64,000 nt of DNA from positions 5,829,001 through 5,893,000 of the forward strand of contig NC_015510.1 in NCBI RefSeq assembly GCF_000212735.1, written 5' to 3'. Position 1 is the first letter of the stretch; each line of letters begins with the position of its first letter. Source of the stretch: Haliscomenobacter hydrossis DSM 1100 (lineage in GTDB: Bacteria; Bacteroidota; Bacteroidia; Chitinophagales; Saprospiraceae). Made by a program: the position numbers and the translations under genes. Shown here in pieces: positions 1-8,614 of the stretch. Below the pieces are notes generated by a model that ran no database searches, was not told where the DNA came from, and was given only the letters and a program-made list of their open reading frames with translations.

Positions 1-454
1 GAAAAGTAATACCTGCCAATTTATTCCACTGGCTGCTGGCCATCAAGAAATTGTTGCGCAAGTTGTTGGGTAAGTTAGGGGCAAATTGGTAATACACCAC
101 TCGATTGCTCCAGGGGCGAATGCCAGCAAGAAGTGCTCCACGCAATTCAGGCGTATAGTTGGGCCGTTCCGCAAAAATCGCTTTAGGCATGATCATATCG
201 CCATCCAGTACATAGTGCTCATCCGCTTCTTCTACCCAAACGGAGTCTTTGCCTTGGAAAACCAGCTTGAGATTGGGATTGTGGGTGTAGGTAGCCAAAG
301 TCGACTCAACTGGATACAACAGTTCATCAAGCGATACTTCGGTCATGGGTTGAGGCTCGGTGATGGTTTTACTTAGGGCATCATCGGATTTTTGGCAGCT
401 GGATAGGCTGAGGATGCATAGGGCAGTGATGAGGATGAAAGATGCGTTTTTCAT
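1..454 (-). CDS. Astacin-like metallopeptidase lipoprotein, N-terminal part (runs off the left edge)
   Basis: An uninterrupted frame of 151 codons reads leftwards from an ATG at 452-454 to the window edge. The first 20 residues are a lipoprotein signal ending in a lipobox (LSSC, Cys20), so the product is probably anchored in the envelope. After a polar linker, residues ~105-150 carry a basic stretch, then RPWSNRVVYYQF and SSQWNKLAGITF. This resembles the start of the M12A (astacin/flavastacin) catalytic domain, where mature enzymes begin with a W-x-x-x-V-x-Y strand and a helix ending in Thr-x-Phe. The zinc motif HExxHxxGxxH would lie outside the window, so catalytic competence cannot be judged. 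The family call is inferred from the pattern of the N-terminal segment. Confidence 0.7.
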   Translation of the reverse strand, partial: MKNASFILITALCILSLSSCQKSDDALSKTITEPQPMTEVSLDELLYPVESTLATYTHNPNLKLVFQGKDSVWVEEADEHYVLDGDMIMPKAIFAERPNYTPELRGALLAGIRPWSNRVVYYQFAPNLPNNLRNNFLMASSQWNKLAGITF

Positions 455-735
455 GGTATTTTTTAGTTTGTGGTTGAGGATAAGGTTTGAAATCAGTCCT
501 TAGTGCGGTGGGAGGGGGGAGGGTACCCAAGGATAGGAGCATTTTTTGAAAAAATAATTCGCAGAATGAGGAAAGAAGTGAAAAATCGACTTTTGCTGAA
601 TGTACAGGTCAATGGTTTAAATATTTGATAACTAGTTTTTTATCCTATTGTTTTTTGTGCTGACTTCACTTGGGATTTTTTTGAAACAGAAGGAAACGGA
701 TTTTTTTTGTGGCAAAATGGCATCCCGCCAACCCA

Positions 736-743
736 TAGTTTTG
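736..743 (+). promoter_or_regulatory. Putative Bacteroidota -7 box (TAGTTTTG)
   Basis: A perfect TAnnTTTG -7 element lies 16 bases before the ATG at 760. No TTTG -33 element sits at the usual ~19-base spacing; the nearest, at 706-709, is 26 bases away. The rest of the 305-base gap 455-759 between divergent genes shows only T-rich tracts and no other recognisable feature. Confidence 0.45.
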
Positions 744-759
744 CACTAAATGATAAGCT

Positions 760-1059
760 ATGGACGGTGTAAGCAAACAACTGCTGGATCAGTTTCACGA
801 ATTAACCCTTCAGGAATTTACGGATGTATGTATGGATCAACACCTGGAAGTTAATGTACGTAATCTGTTGACTTTTTTAATTGATGAGGAAATGATCTCT
901 AGTTCTTGCATCCGACGCTTCACCATTGTCAAAGAGTACCGGCGCTTGCGCCAAAAAAATGCCAGCAATAAAACAGGCATTGTCAATAAACTGGCGGAAC
1001 GATACCACCTTTCGGGGCGAGCAGTGTGGAGTATGTTGCAGAAGGAGAAGGTATTGTAA
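760..1059 (+). CDS. Small HTH-like protein
   Basis: 99 residues, mostly helical, with no signal peptide, so probably cytoplasmic. The C-terminal half (residues ~53-97, RFTIVKEYRRLRQ then KTGIVNKLAERYHLSGRAVWSMLQ) has the layout of a helix-turn-helix: basic helix, short turn with Ser-Gly-Arg, second helix. This recalls the Mor/phage-activator type of DNA-binding fold. The gene ends 45 bases before the barrel-protein operon in the same direction and could regulate it, which is inference. The family is not recognised with certainty. Confidence 0.6.
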   Translation: MDGVSKQLLDQFHELTLQEFTDVCMDQHLEVNVRNLLTFLIDEEMISSSCIRRFTIVKEYRRLRQKNASNKTGIVNKLAERYHLSGRAVWSMLQKEKVL

Positions 1060-1104
1060 ATCCTGGACTAAAATTGATTTCTTTCACTATTAAAACAAAA
1101 TACC

Positions 1105-1803
1105 ATGTTGAAGAAATTTGCTATGATGACAGTGGCCAGTTTTTTGGCTTTGACTATGATAAATGGACAATCCATTGGCTTTGAATTTGGGGGGCATTTC
1201 CGAAATCTTTTATTATCAGATCAATTTAATGAGGTCTTTGATTCACCATTTAAAATAGGAGGTTCAATAGGAGCAAACGCTTTGATCCCATTGGGTAGCC
1301 AAAGATTACAATTATTTCCCGCAGTGAGATACATTACGAAAGGTGGTGATTTAAAAGTTGACGAAAACCTTGGAAGTGTAGACGGAGTAAATGATGGCAA
1401 AATGAGATTAAGTTATTTAGAATTTGCACCACAACTGCAAATCAGATTCTCAGAAGATAGTAAGTCGTTTTTTTTGGCGGGTGGACCAACACTTAACCTT
1501 GGTATTGGAGGGAAGTGTGACCATTGCCTAAACAAAAGTGCCCAGTTTGGTTCTACATTCGTTGATGATTTTAAATCCTTAACTTTTGGTGTTAACTTAA
1601 GTGGAGGAATTATTCGTACCAATGAAGAAACCAGTAAGACTTTTTTTAGTGCAATCAACATTGGATTTGGATTTGATGATGTGAGAACTGAGGGTGGTCC
1701 CTATACTGATTCTTACAGAACCCAGCCTACATTAGGAGGCATATTACAGAATTTCTACATCGGCCTCAACTTCGGCTACCTCTTCCCACTCTACACCCAC
1801 TAA
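1105..1803 (+). CDS. Outer-membrane beta-barrel protein (PorT-like size), function unknown
   Basis: 232 residues starting with a signal peptide (cleavage probably after INGQS). The mature part alternates short amphipathic strands with Gly/Asn turns (GFEFGGHFRN, GGSIGANALIPLG, FAPQLQIRF, FFLAGGPTLNLGIGG) and ends in an aromatic-rich strand, as expected for an 8-10-strand barrel of the Bacteroidota OMP_b-brl group. A CDHC motif lies mid-protein. It is first in a run of genes with gaps of 5, 25 and 29 bases, so it is probably co-transcribed with the zinc-ribbon protein and the stator-like pair, which would give that system an outer-membrane partner. Confidence 0.7.
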   Translation: MLKKFAMMTVASFLALTMINGQSIGFEFGGHFRNLLLSDQFNEVFDSPFKIGGSIGANALIPLGSQRLQLFPAVRYITKGGDLKVDENLGSVDGVNDGKMRLSYLEFAPQLQIRFSEDSKSFFLAGGPTLNLGIGGKCDHCLNKSAQFGSTFVDDFKSLTFGVNLSGGIIRTNEETSKTFFSAINIGFGFDDVRTEGGPYTDSYRTQPTLGGILQNFYIGLNFGYLFPLYTH

Positions 1804-1808
1804 TCTTC

Positions 1809-2126
1809 ATGAAGATGCTCAAGTGTCTCAATTGTGGTAAAACAGCTCCACCACAAACACCCAAATGCCCGGTATGTGACATGCCTTTAGAGGGCGACTG
1901 GGTAATGGATGTAAACAAGAAGGAAACTGCTGCCAGCACTGAACCTGAGGATGCAGTAGTTTCCCTCTGTTGGAATTGCCGAACACCACTAGCTACAGAG
2001 GGGGAGCAAGCCCATTGTTCTTCCTGTGGCATTGCACTCAAAGCTCAAATACCCGATGGCAATTTAAAAATTGTTCCCATTGACCGTCCCAACAATGAGG
2101 ATTCCAGGAAAATCCAGGGAAACTAA
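1809..2126 (+). CDS. Double zinc-ribbon protein
   Basis: 105 residues with two four-cysteine ribbons: C6-x2-C9...C20-x2-C23 at the N-terminus and CWNC...CSSC near residues 58-76, separated by an acidic linker. There is no signal peptide and no transmembrane segment, so it should sit in the cytoplasm. Such double ribbons usually hold structure or mediate protein contacts; no enzymatic residues are visible. It starts 5 bases after the barrel gene and precedes the MotB/ExbD-like gene by 25 bases, suggesting a cytoplasmic accessory of the same machine. Confidence 0.7.
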   Translation: MKMLKCLNCGKTAPPQTPKCPVCDMPLEGDWVMDVNKKETAASTEPEDAVVSLCWNCRTPLATEGEQAHCSSCGIALKAQIPDGNLKIVPIDRPNNEDSRKIQGN

Positions 2127-2151
2127 GTAATCACCTTATCTGGTATCAGCA

Positions 2152-3267
2152 ATGGCAAAGAAAAAACAAGACATCAATGCTTTTAACATGATCTCCATGG
2201 TCGATTTGTTGAGTGGAGCATTGGGTGCCGTCATCTTATTGTTCTTACTTGTGCCCAAAGGCCAACAAATCAACAACGTTAATGATGCTTTTTCAGCCTG
2301 GGTAGATCCCGAAGGCAAACAAGTGTGGTTTGAATACCCGGATAGTTTGAAAGCCTCGGTTAATCCGGCCATTGGAGACACATTGAATGTAATCGTTGGA
2401 GGGTATAAAGTTTTCCCGAAAGAAAAGGATGTAGACATTGTGGAAGTTAATACCACTTACCCCTCTAACCGTAGAAACTACCCAGATCAGAGGCCGGACA
2501 GGGAGTCGGAAGAACCTAAAATTGACACCAGCAAATATGATCCTAAAACCTGCAGTATTGTTGGTACTACTGACGCCTTTGTTTGTTTTAATGACGGGGG
2601 CACATTGGATAATCCCTCGGATGACCTTTTCACTTTTATGCTCAAGGTCAATGGAAAAAATACGGGTATAAAAGGCTGGGAAGCCAGCATTGGTGGCAAA
2701 ACTTATCAAGGCAATTACAGAGAGGCCACTAAAATAGGCCCCCTAAAAGTTAACCTGCAGGGCTACCCTCTATTGCTCAAAGATCAAGAAGACCCAAGTT
2801 GTGTTTTCGCTACCAAAATATCTGGTGCATCGCCCTGTTTTGTCAAACCGGATGATGATATAGGTACTCCATTACTGGGCTCTCTGGTTTTTGAAATTCG
2901 TTGGGATAGTTTGAGCCAGGAACTTGACTTGGCAGTAAAAAAAGGAGGAGTGACTTGTTCAGTAAGGAGTCCAAAGACGCCATTCGGGTATTATTTTAAG
3001 GAAAAAACGAGAAGAAAATTGCAGGAAGCCATCCGTAGTTATAAAGAGATCGTACCGGGAACCTACATTATTTATGCACACAACTATGATGATAAGCAAG
3101 GCTCTGTAAACGCCACCATAAGTGCTACTATTCGAGACTCAAAGAGCAAAGTGAAATTTTTCCGTGAAGTGCGCAAAACCATTACTAAAACAGCATTTCC
3201 AGGGGTAAAAATTGGCGAACTTACAGTTGATGTAGATGGTAACGCCTCTTTTACAGTGGCAAATTAA
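2152..3267 (+). CDS. MotB/ExbD/ZorB-like stator subunit with large periplasmic domain
   Basis: 371 residues. A short basic N-terminus is followed by one membrane helix (~16-36, MVDLLSGALGAVILLFLLVP) that begins with Asp18, the position of the proton-carrying Asp in MotB and ExbD. The remaining ~330 residues should be periplasmic. They are not the OmpA-like peptidoglycan domain of MotB: the last ~100 residues (PGTYIIYAHNYDDKQGS...) resemble a YfaP/DUF2135-type beta-sandwich, and several Cys (TCSIV, SCVFA, SPCF, VTCSV) could form disulfides. The next gene encodes a MotA/ExbB-like channel, so the two probably form an ion-driven unit with an unusual cargo domain. Confidence 0.7.
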   Translation: MAKKKQDINAFNMISMVDLLSGALGAVILLFLLVPKGQQINNVNDAFSAWVDPEGKQVWFEYPDSLKASVNPAIGDTLNVIVGGYKVFPKEKDVDIVEVNTTYPSNRRNYPDQRPDRESEEPKIDTSKYDPKTCSIVGTTDAFVCFNDGGTLDNPSDDLFTFMLKVNGKNTGIKGWEASIGGKTYQGNYREATKIGPLKVNLQGYPLLLKDQEDPSCVFATKISGASPCFVKPDDDIGTPLLGSLVFEIRWDSLSQELDLAVKKGGVTCSVRSPKTPFGYYFKEKTRRKLQEAIRSYKEIVPGTYIIYAHNYDDKQGSVNATISATIRDSKSKVKFFREVRKTITKTAFPGVKIGELTVDVDGNASFTVAN

Positions 3268-3296
3268 TATGGTCTAATTTAAAACCACTAAACGTC

Positions 3297-4085
3297 ATGA
3301 TAAGCAAAAAAACATTTGCACTACTCCTTAGTATTGTAGGAGGATTGGTTTTCTGGATACTGGCTATCGCCATTGCTAGCATCACTGATGACCCCGATTT
3401 GGCAGAACCCACTTTGATCAACCGTTTGTTTGTAATGGTTGGAGGCTCATTCCCGTCAGGTATCATCCAAGCGGTTACCATGATGTTTTTTCTCTATGGC
3501 CTGATCACTTTACTGATGCATCGAAAGGACATCATTCAGGAGCAAACCAGCTTTAAATTGAATTTATTACCCACTGGCGAACAGAAAATATTAGACCCCA
3601 AACAAGTCAATGAAATTAAACTCAAAATGATTGAATTGGAGCAACAAGGCCAGAGTTATCAGTTGATCAGTTTAATCAAAAAAGCTTGCACCCAGTACCG
3701 CAACGAAGGCTCTATTTCTGATACCCTACAAGTGATCGATCACCAAGTGGAAGCAATGCAGGAACAAAGCCAAAGTAATTATGATATTTTGCATTACCTC
3801 GCACAGGGTATACCTAGCCTGGGCTTTTTGGGTACTGTTTTGGGGATTTCCGGCGCCATCGGTAAATTTTACCTGGCTACCGATTTTAGTAAACTACCCC
3901 AAATTACCTCCATGTTAAATATTGCTTTTGATACCACTTTTTTTTCACTATTTTTAGGTTTGATCTTAACTTACGTGTTCAACCGAACCCAGGATAATGA
4001 GAATAAATTTTATACTAGAATGAGGGAGTATGTAATTGATAATTTGGTGAGTAGAATATTTCATGGGGGGGTGAAGAATGCGTGA
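3297..4085 (+). CDS. MotA/TolQ/ExbB-family proton channel protein
   Basis: 262 residues with four predicted membrane helices: ~5-27, ~45-67, ~155-180 and ~212-235. The third contains the family signature (IPSLGFLGTVLGISGAI) and the fourth the Thr-rich FDTTFFSLFLGLILTY. A cytoplasmic helical region of ~80 residues separates helices 2 and 3, as in MotA. In this family five MotA-like subunits surround a dimer of the Asp-bearing partner and convert ion flow to motion or force. The gene starts 29 bases after the MotB-like gene. No flagellar, Tol or TonB genes are nearby, so it belongs to a specialised system, not to motility or iron uptake. Confidence 0.8.
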   Translation: MISKKTFALLLSIVGGLVFWILAIAIASITDDPDLAEPTLINRLFVMVGGSFPSGIIQAVTMMFFLYGLITLLMHRKDIIQEQTSFKLNLLPTGEQKILDPKQVNEIKLKMIELEQQGQSYQLISLIKKACTQYRNEGSISDTLQVIDHQVEAMQEQSQSNYDILHYLAQGIPSLGFLGTVLGISGAIGKFYLATDFSKLPQITSMLNIAFDTTFFSLFLGLILTYVFNRTQDNENKFYTRMREYVIDNLVSRIFHGGVKNA

Positions 4086-4209
4086 AGTAGCCTTACAATA
4101 TCGGTCTGACCGGATTACAAAGGAATTAAAAGAGACCATCGAGAAAAGTATGCCCAATAGAGTGGCCTATTTTAAACAGCAGAATTTTAATGTTTATCCG
4201 TGGAAATAA
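4078..4209 (+). CDS. 43-residue ORF overlapping the channel gene, possibly a truncated third component
   Basis: An ATG at 4078 lies 8 bases inside the end of the channel gene and opens a frame of 43 codons (MREVALQYRSDR...NVYPWK). The overlap start is typical of translational coupling in an operon. The peptide is helical and charged, with no membrane segment. It may be a real small protein or the N-terminus of a longer gene whose remainder was lost, since debris of another gene follows at once (CHAT remnant from 4264). Neither reading can be decided here. Confidence 0.4.
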   Translation: MREVALQYRSDRITKELKETIEKSMPNRVAYFKQQNFNVYPWK

Positions 4210-4263
4210 GGCTTTATGGAGATTGAGGAGATTTAGCGATTAGGTATATAAATATGGTAAACT

Positions 4264-4431
4264 ATGTGGGTGATTTACAAATACCTCAGCAAGGGCAAGG
4301 AAAAGGATGAAGCGCTGCTGATGGCCAAGCTGGAATTTTTAAAGGCGCATGAAAAGAGGACGGAGCTACTGCATCCGTTCTTTTGGGCCAGTTTTATTGG
4401 GATTGGGGATATGCGATCACTATCGAAATAA
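4264..4431 (+). pseudogene. C-terminal remnant of a TPR-CHAT gene
   Basis: 55 codons read YKYLSKGKEKDEALLMAK, HPFFWASFIGIGDM and then stop. This is clearly the same as the last ~55 residues of the intact CHAT protein that follows (YQYLNEGKDKDEALRQAK, HPFFWAGFIGIGDM). The His and Cys active-site parts are missing. The remnant shows that a second CHAT gene once stood directly behind the stator operon and was removed, probably by recombination between tandem copies. It stops 7 bases before the start of the intact gene. Confidence 0.8.
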
Positions 4432-4438
4432 CCACAAC

Positions 4439-7400
4439 ATGATCAAAGAAATAGCTAGAAACTGTATACTCACACTTTTTTGGGGGCTGATTTGCTTTAG
4501 CCCTGGCATCTTTGCTCAACAACTTATTACTAAAGACACGCTTGAAGCAAAGCAACTCTTAACTGAAGCCAAAACGCTACTGGGTCAAGGACAATTGGAG
4601 GGAGTTGAAGTCAAGCTGAACCAGGCATCTGCTCTTGTAGAGCGTGCCCTAGGCAAAGAAAATGCCCTATACGCCGACGTACTCCACCAACTTGGAAGAT
4701 TCCAGTTCTCTAATAACGACGTACATGCTGGGATCGCCTATACCCAACAAGCCTTAGACATCCGCCTCAAGGTATTCGGTTATTATCATCTGGATGTGGC
4801 TCAATCCTATTTTAACTTGGGTAATGCTTATGGTGGTTGGCAAATAGACTTTGAAAAAGCGGTAGAATATCGGCAAAAAACGTGGGAAATCCGCAAAAAA
4901 CTACTTGGTGAAAACCATCAAGATGTAATCAATACCTGGAAGGCGCTCCTATTTGCACAAGGGATAAACTACGTCAAAAAGGCGGAAAAAGCTCAGAAAA
5001 ACAAAAATTGGGATCTTGCAATTAAGCTCTTGCTGCAAGCGGATAGTGTTTTTTTAATTCAAAAGAATGATGAGATGGTTTTTCATGTAAAAACCACCCT
5101 GGGAATATACCACCACGACGCAGGCAAATTCCAAAAATCTATTGATGCTTGCCAAGTCGCACTCTCCTATGTGGAGATCATTGGCCAAAAAGATTCTTTG
5201 GAGGAAGCCGCTTTATTAAATACTTATGGAAGTAGTCTATTGGAATTAAATCGACTGGATGAAAGTGAAAAGGCTTATTTCCGCGCTTTAGCAATTAAAA
5301 CTCAACTGTATGGCCCTGGCGCAGCGGAAACGGGAGCACAACTGTCCAATCTGGCCACCGTTTATCTGCGTAGAGGCCAGTTCAAAAAAGCCATTCAATT
5401 CTCCAAGGAAGGGATTGCTGTTCGAGAAAAAGGAGCAGTTCCCCCAGAAGAACTGTTGAATGCCTACATCCATCTGGCTTTTTTCTACAATACAGCAGGA
5501 ATTCAGCATGAAGCGTTGGCGCTTTATCAAAAAGCAGAGCAAATTTTGGCCAAGAATCCCACCAAGCACCAGGATCTGGCCGGGGCAGTTTACGATGGCT
5601 TGGGCAGTGCATACCAGGAACTCGGCGACTTTGACAAAGCTTTAGCCTACAAACAGTTGGCTATCCTAAGTTTCACCAAAGTGTTTGGCCCTCATTATCC
5701 TTTGATCGCCAGAACTCAGTTCAATTTAGGCCATTTGGCCGTCGACCGGGAAGATTGGCCTGCGGTAATCGATCACGCGAGAAGTGCGCTAAAGATTATC
5801 CAACAAAATCCCAACGATGTTAACCCAACCTTTTTAATCGATGTGTATGAGCAACTCTCAGATGGGCTTTCACGTATCAATCTGGATTCCTCCCTGTATT
5901 ATGCCCAACATGCCCTGCATTTGTGTGAAACATTGGTGCCCGATGATGATTTTGCTTACTCCAGTAGTCTGGTTCACCTGGGACTTATTTACAACCAGTT
6001 CCAACGTTTTTCAGAGGCAGATTCATTACTCAAAATTGGTGAAGCTAAGTTCCTGGAACGTTTTGGTGCAAAACATAACCTGACGGCCTTCTTGAGCACT
6101 AGCCGGGCTCAGGCTTTAGCCCAAATGGGGAATTATCCCGCTGCACTGGAAAAATACGAAACAGCTTTACAAGTTTACGGATACACCACAGGGATGCCTT
6201 GGGAAAGTCTCGTCAATCCCAACCCGGTGCTTTCTACCCTTCAGGAAAAAAATCACATCTTGATCCAGTTATACCAGCAAAGTAAAAGCACAGCACTAGC
6301 TAAAAGCATTGAGGAAAATTTTTCTGAAATTCTGACTGGACTGAACTATTTAAGACGCAACTACCAAGGATCAGAAACAAAATTGTTGTTTGCCAGGCAG
6401 TTTAAAAGTGCAGCCGAGGATGCCATCAATTGGTATCAGGCAATATCGGATCCTCAAACCCTGGAAAAGGCCTGGATTTTTGCAGAGAAGTCCCGCTCTT
6501 TAGCCGTGCTTGAAGCTTTTTTAAACAGCAAAGCCTGGCAGGCTAAGGGCGCTTCGGATAGCACGCGCATCACCGAAGAGTTGTTCGCCGCCGCAACAAA
6601 AAAATGGAGTAAAGCGTACGAAATGGCAAAAACGATTGCGGAAAAAGACAGTTGTTATCGCCTCCTGTTAGAAACCAGAGTTAGCCATGAATCCTGGTTA
6701 AAAGAATTGGAGCAGCGGGACTCCGTTTTTTTTAATCTAAAATACAGCCAAAATATTGTAGACATTAAAAGTGTCCAGCGTGCACTGGATGAACAACAAA
6801 CCTTGTTGGAGTATTTTGTTGCAGATAGCAGTATTTACATCTTTTTGATCCAGCCCAAGCACCATGAAATTGTAGCAGTCAAAAAAGACGCTGCCTTTGA
6901 GCAATGGATTACGGATTTGAACAGCAAAGGCATCTATGGTTACCACGCTTTACCCAGAAACAACCAAAACCCCATCCTGCGCGAAAAAACGCTGAAAAAT
7001 TACAGTGCCGCCGCCTATAAACTCTACGAAACCCTCATTGCTCCAGTCAAAGCCAAACTTGACAAAAAAGTCATCATCATTCCTGATGGCGTTTTGGGTT
7101 ATGTACCGTTTGAAGCCCTGTTGACCCAAAAACCACCCCGCCCCGATGCGATTGGGAACTATCAATATTTGCTCAAAGATCACCAAGTCAGCTATTGTTA
7201 CTCGGCTACTTTGCTGCGTGAAATGCGCCACAAGCAGCACCGACAGGAACCCGCACAAAAACTGCTGGCCATGGCTCCGTTCTTCCTGGCTAACTCCGCT
7301 AAGATTCCTTCCCAGACTGATCCCCCTGCGAATGCTGGTTCCCGTGAGGTTTTAACAGAATTGCCCCACAGTGGCCCGGAGATTGCCGCAATTAGTAAGC

Positions 7401-7930
7401 TGCTCAATGGGCATGCTTTTTTTGGTAAAGAAGCCACGCTAAATAAGTTTCAGGAGTTGGCTTCGCGCTACCGCATCTTACACCTCTCCACTCATGGCAA
7501 AGCCGACGACCGCCTGGGCGATTACGCTTATCTGGCCTTTGGAATGCCCAACGCCCAAGGCGTTTCAGACAAATTGTATGCTCGAGATTTGTACAATCTT
7601 TCCCTCAACGCGGATTTGGTGGTGTTGTCCGCCTGCGAAACGGGCATCGGCAAACTTCAAGCCGGGGAAGGGATTGTCAGTTTGGCGCGTGCCTTTGCTT
7701 ATGCAGGCGCAAAAAGTATGATTACCACGCTTTGGAAAGTAAAAGATGAGCGATCTAAAGAAATTATGGCCAGTTTTTACCAGTACCTCAATGAAGGCAA
7801 GGATAAAGACGAGGCACTGCGCCAGGCAAAACTGGATTTTTTGCAAAAAAATGCGGACGATACTGCACTGCTCCATCCTTTCTTTTGGGCAGGTTTTATT
7901 GGGATTGGGGACATGCATCCAATCAAATGA
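4439..7930 (+). CDS. Secreted TPR-CHAT (caspase-like) protein
   Basis: 1163 residues from the ATG at 4439, chosen over the upstream ATG at 4349 because a signal peptide (ILTLFWGLICFSPGIFAQ) starts here and the longer version would run through the CHAT remnant. Residues ~30-520 are tetratricopeptide repeats of the ~42-residue kinesin-light-chain spacing (ALAYKQLAILSFTKVFG etc.), then a helical linker, then a CHAT domain (~800-1160). The caspase-type dyad is present: His1019 in LSTHG and Cys1066 in SACETG, followed by the GEGIVSLARAFAYAGA helix typical of the family. It is predicted to act in the periplasm or outside the cell; its substrate is unknown. An ECF sigma gene follows after 93 bases and a membrane TPR protein after that, suggesting a signalling role. 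Confidence 0.85.
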   Translation: MIKEIARNCILTLFWGLICFSPGIFAQQLITKDTLEAKQLLTEAKTLLGQGQLEGVEVKLNQASALVERALGKENALYADVLHQLGRFQFSNNDVHAGIAYTQQALDIRLKVFGYYHLDVAQSYFNLGNAYGGWQIDFEKAVEYRQKTWEIRKKLLGENHQDVINTWKALLFAQGINYVKKAEKAQKNKNWDLAIKLLLQADSVFLIQKNDEMVFHVKTTLGIYHHDAGKFQKSIDACQVALSYVEIIGQKDSLEEAALLNTYGSSLLELNRLDESEKAYFRALAIKTQLYGPGAAETGAQLSNLATVYLRRGQFKKAIQFSKEGIAVREKGAVPPEELLNAYIHLAFFYNTAGIQHEALALYQKAEQILAKNPTKHQDLAGAVYDGLGSAYQELGDFDKALAYKQLAILSFTKVFGPHYPLIARTQFNLGHLAVDREDWPAVIDHARSALKIIQQNPNDVNPTFLIDVYEQLSDGLSRINLDSSLYYAQHALHLCETLVPDDDFAYSSSLVHLGLIYNQFQRFSEADSLLKIGEAKFLERFGAKHNLTAFLSTSRAQALAQMGNYPAALEKYETALQVYGYTTGMPWESLVNPNPVLSTLQEKNHILIQLYQQSKSTALAKSIEENFSEILTGLNYLRRNYQGSETKLLFARQFKSAAEDAINWYQAISDPQTLEKAWIFAEKSRSLAVLEAFLNSKAWQAKGASDSTRITEELFAAATKKWSKAYEMAKTIAEKDSCYRLLLETRVSHESWLKELEQRDSVFFNLKYSQNIVDIKSVQRALDEQQTLLEYFVADSSIYIFLIQPKHHEIVAVKKDAAFEQWITDLNSKGIYGYHALPRNNQNPILREKTLKNYSAAAYKLYETLIAPVKAKLDKKVIIIPDGVLGYVPFEALLTQKPPRPDAIGNYQYLLKDHQVSYCYSATLLREMRHKQHRQEPAQKLLAMAPFFLANSAKIPSQTDPPANAGSREVLTELPHSGPEIAAISKLLNGHAFFGKEATLNKFQELASRYRILHLSTHGKADDRLGDYAYLAFGMPNAQGVSDKLYARDLYNLSLNADLVVLSACETGIGKLQAGEGIVSLARAFAYAGAKSMITTLWKVKDERSKEIMASFYQYLNEGKDKDEALRQAKLDFLQKNADDTALLHPFFWAGFIGIGDMHPIK

Positions 7931-7981
7931 TTTTTTGAAAAAATGGAAAACGATGGGTACTTCTTTTAAAATATATGCACT

Positions 7982-7989
7982 TATCTTTG
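7982..7989 (+). promoter_or_regulatory. Putative -7 box (TATCTTTG) before the ECF sigma gene
   Basis: A perfect TAnnTTTG lies 34 bases before the sigma-factor ATG at 8024. No clear TTG -33 partner is visible at 19-20 bases. It suggests that the sigma gene can be transcribed independently of the CHAT gene. Confidence 0.4.
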
Positions 7990-8023
7990 AAGCGTTAAGC
8001 AACACTTAAAATGTAGGTTCATC

Positions 8024-8608
8024 ATGTCGAAAAACCAGTTAAGTGACGATCAACTCCTCAAAATGATCACTGGAAACGAAACGGAACGAGACGAAGCCAT
8101 GCGCTACATTTTTCATAGCCAGGAATGGCAGAATATGATTAAGTATTATGTGCTGCAGCACAAAGGCAATGAGCAAGATGGAGAAGATGCTTTTCAAGAG
8201 ACCATGATATTGTTTGACCGCAACCTTCGCTTGGGGGTATTTAAAGGCCAAAGTAGCCTCAAAACCTATTTCATGGCCATTGCCAAATGGCATTGGTTAG
8301 GGCAACTGCGCAAAAAACATCCCCAGCAAGAGTTTTCGGTGCAACAACACGAAACCCAGGAAGAAAGTGTAGAAGTGCAATTGATCAATAGTGAGAAAAA
8401 AAACTTCCTCACCAAAGCTTTAGAACAGATTGGAGAACGTTGTAAGAACATCCTCGAGTTGTACAAATTGCACTACTCCATGCAAGAAATTGCCGATCAA
8501 TTTGCCTTTAGCAGCGCCGACATGGCCAAAAAAGAGGCCTACCGCTGCCGCATGAAACTGCGCGATTTTTTTGAAAACAACCCCGAGTGGCTGAACCGCG
8601 TAAAATAA
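8024..8608 (+). CDS. ECF-type RNA polymerase sigma factor
   Basis: 194 residues. Region 2 (~27-95) contains the expected core-binding and -10-binding helices (DGEDAFQETMILFDRNL, then SSLKTYFMAIAKWHWLGQLRKK). Region 4 (~128-190) carries a helix-turn-helix (EQIGERCKNILELYKLHYSMQEIADQF...AKKEAYRCRMKLRDFF). No sigma-1 or sigma-3 region is present, as in the ECF group. It precedes by 6 bases a single-span membrane protein whose N-terminus looks like an anti-sigma domain, so the two are probably a sigma/anti-sigma pair reporting on the CHAT protein or the envelope. Target promoters are not identifiable here. Confidence 0.85.
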   Translation: MSKNQLSDDQLLKMITGNETERDEAMRYIFHSQEWQNMIKYYVLQHKGNEQDGEDAFQETMILFDRNLRLGVFKGQSSLKTYFMAIAKWHWLGQLRKKHPQQEFSVQQHETQEESVEVQLINSEKKNFLTKALEQIGERCKNILELYKLHYSMQEIADQFAFSSADMAKKEAYRCRMKLRDFFENNPEWLNRVK

Positions 8609-8614
8609 AAGCCA

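Noticed and set aside
2152-4085. Zorya anti-phage system (ZorA/ZorB)
   Set aside because: The stator pair resembles ZorAB, but no ZorC, ZorD or ZorE gene follows and the periplasmic part lacks the peptidoglycan-binding domain.
4349-4438. Longer N-terminus for the TPR-CHAT protein
   Set aside because: The extra 30 codons overlap the out-of-frame CHAT remnant and would place the signal peptide internally; start taken at 4439.
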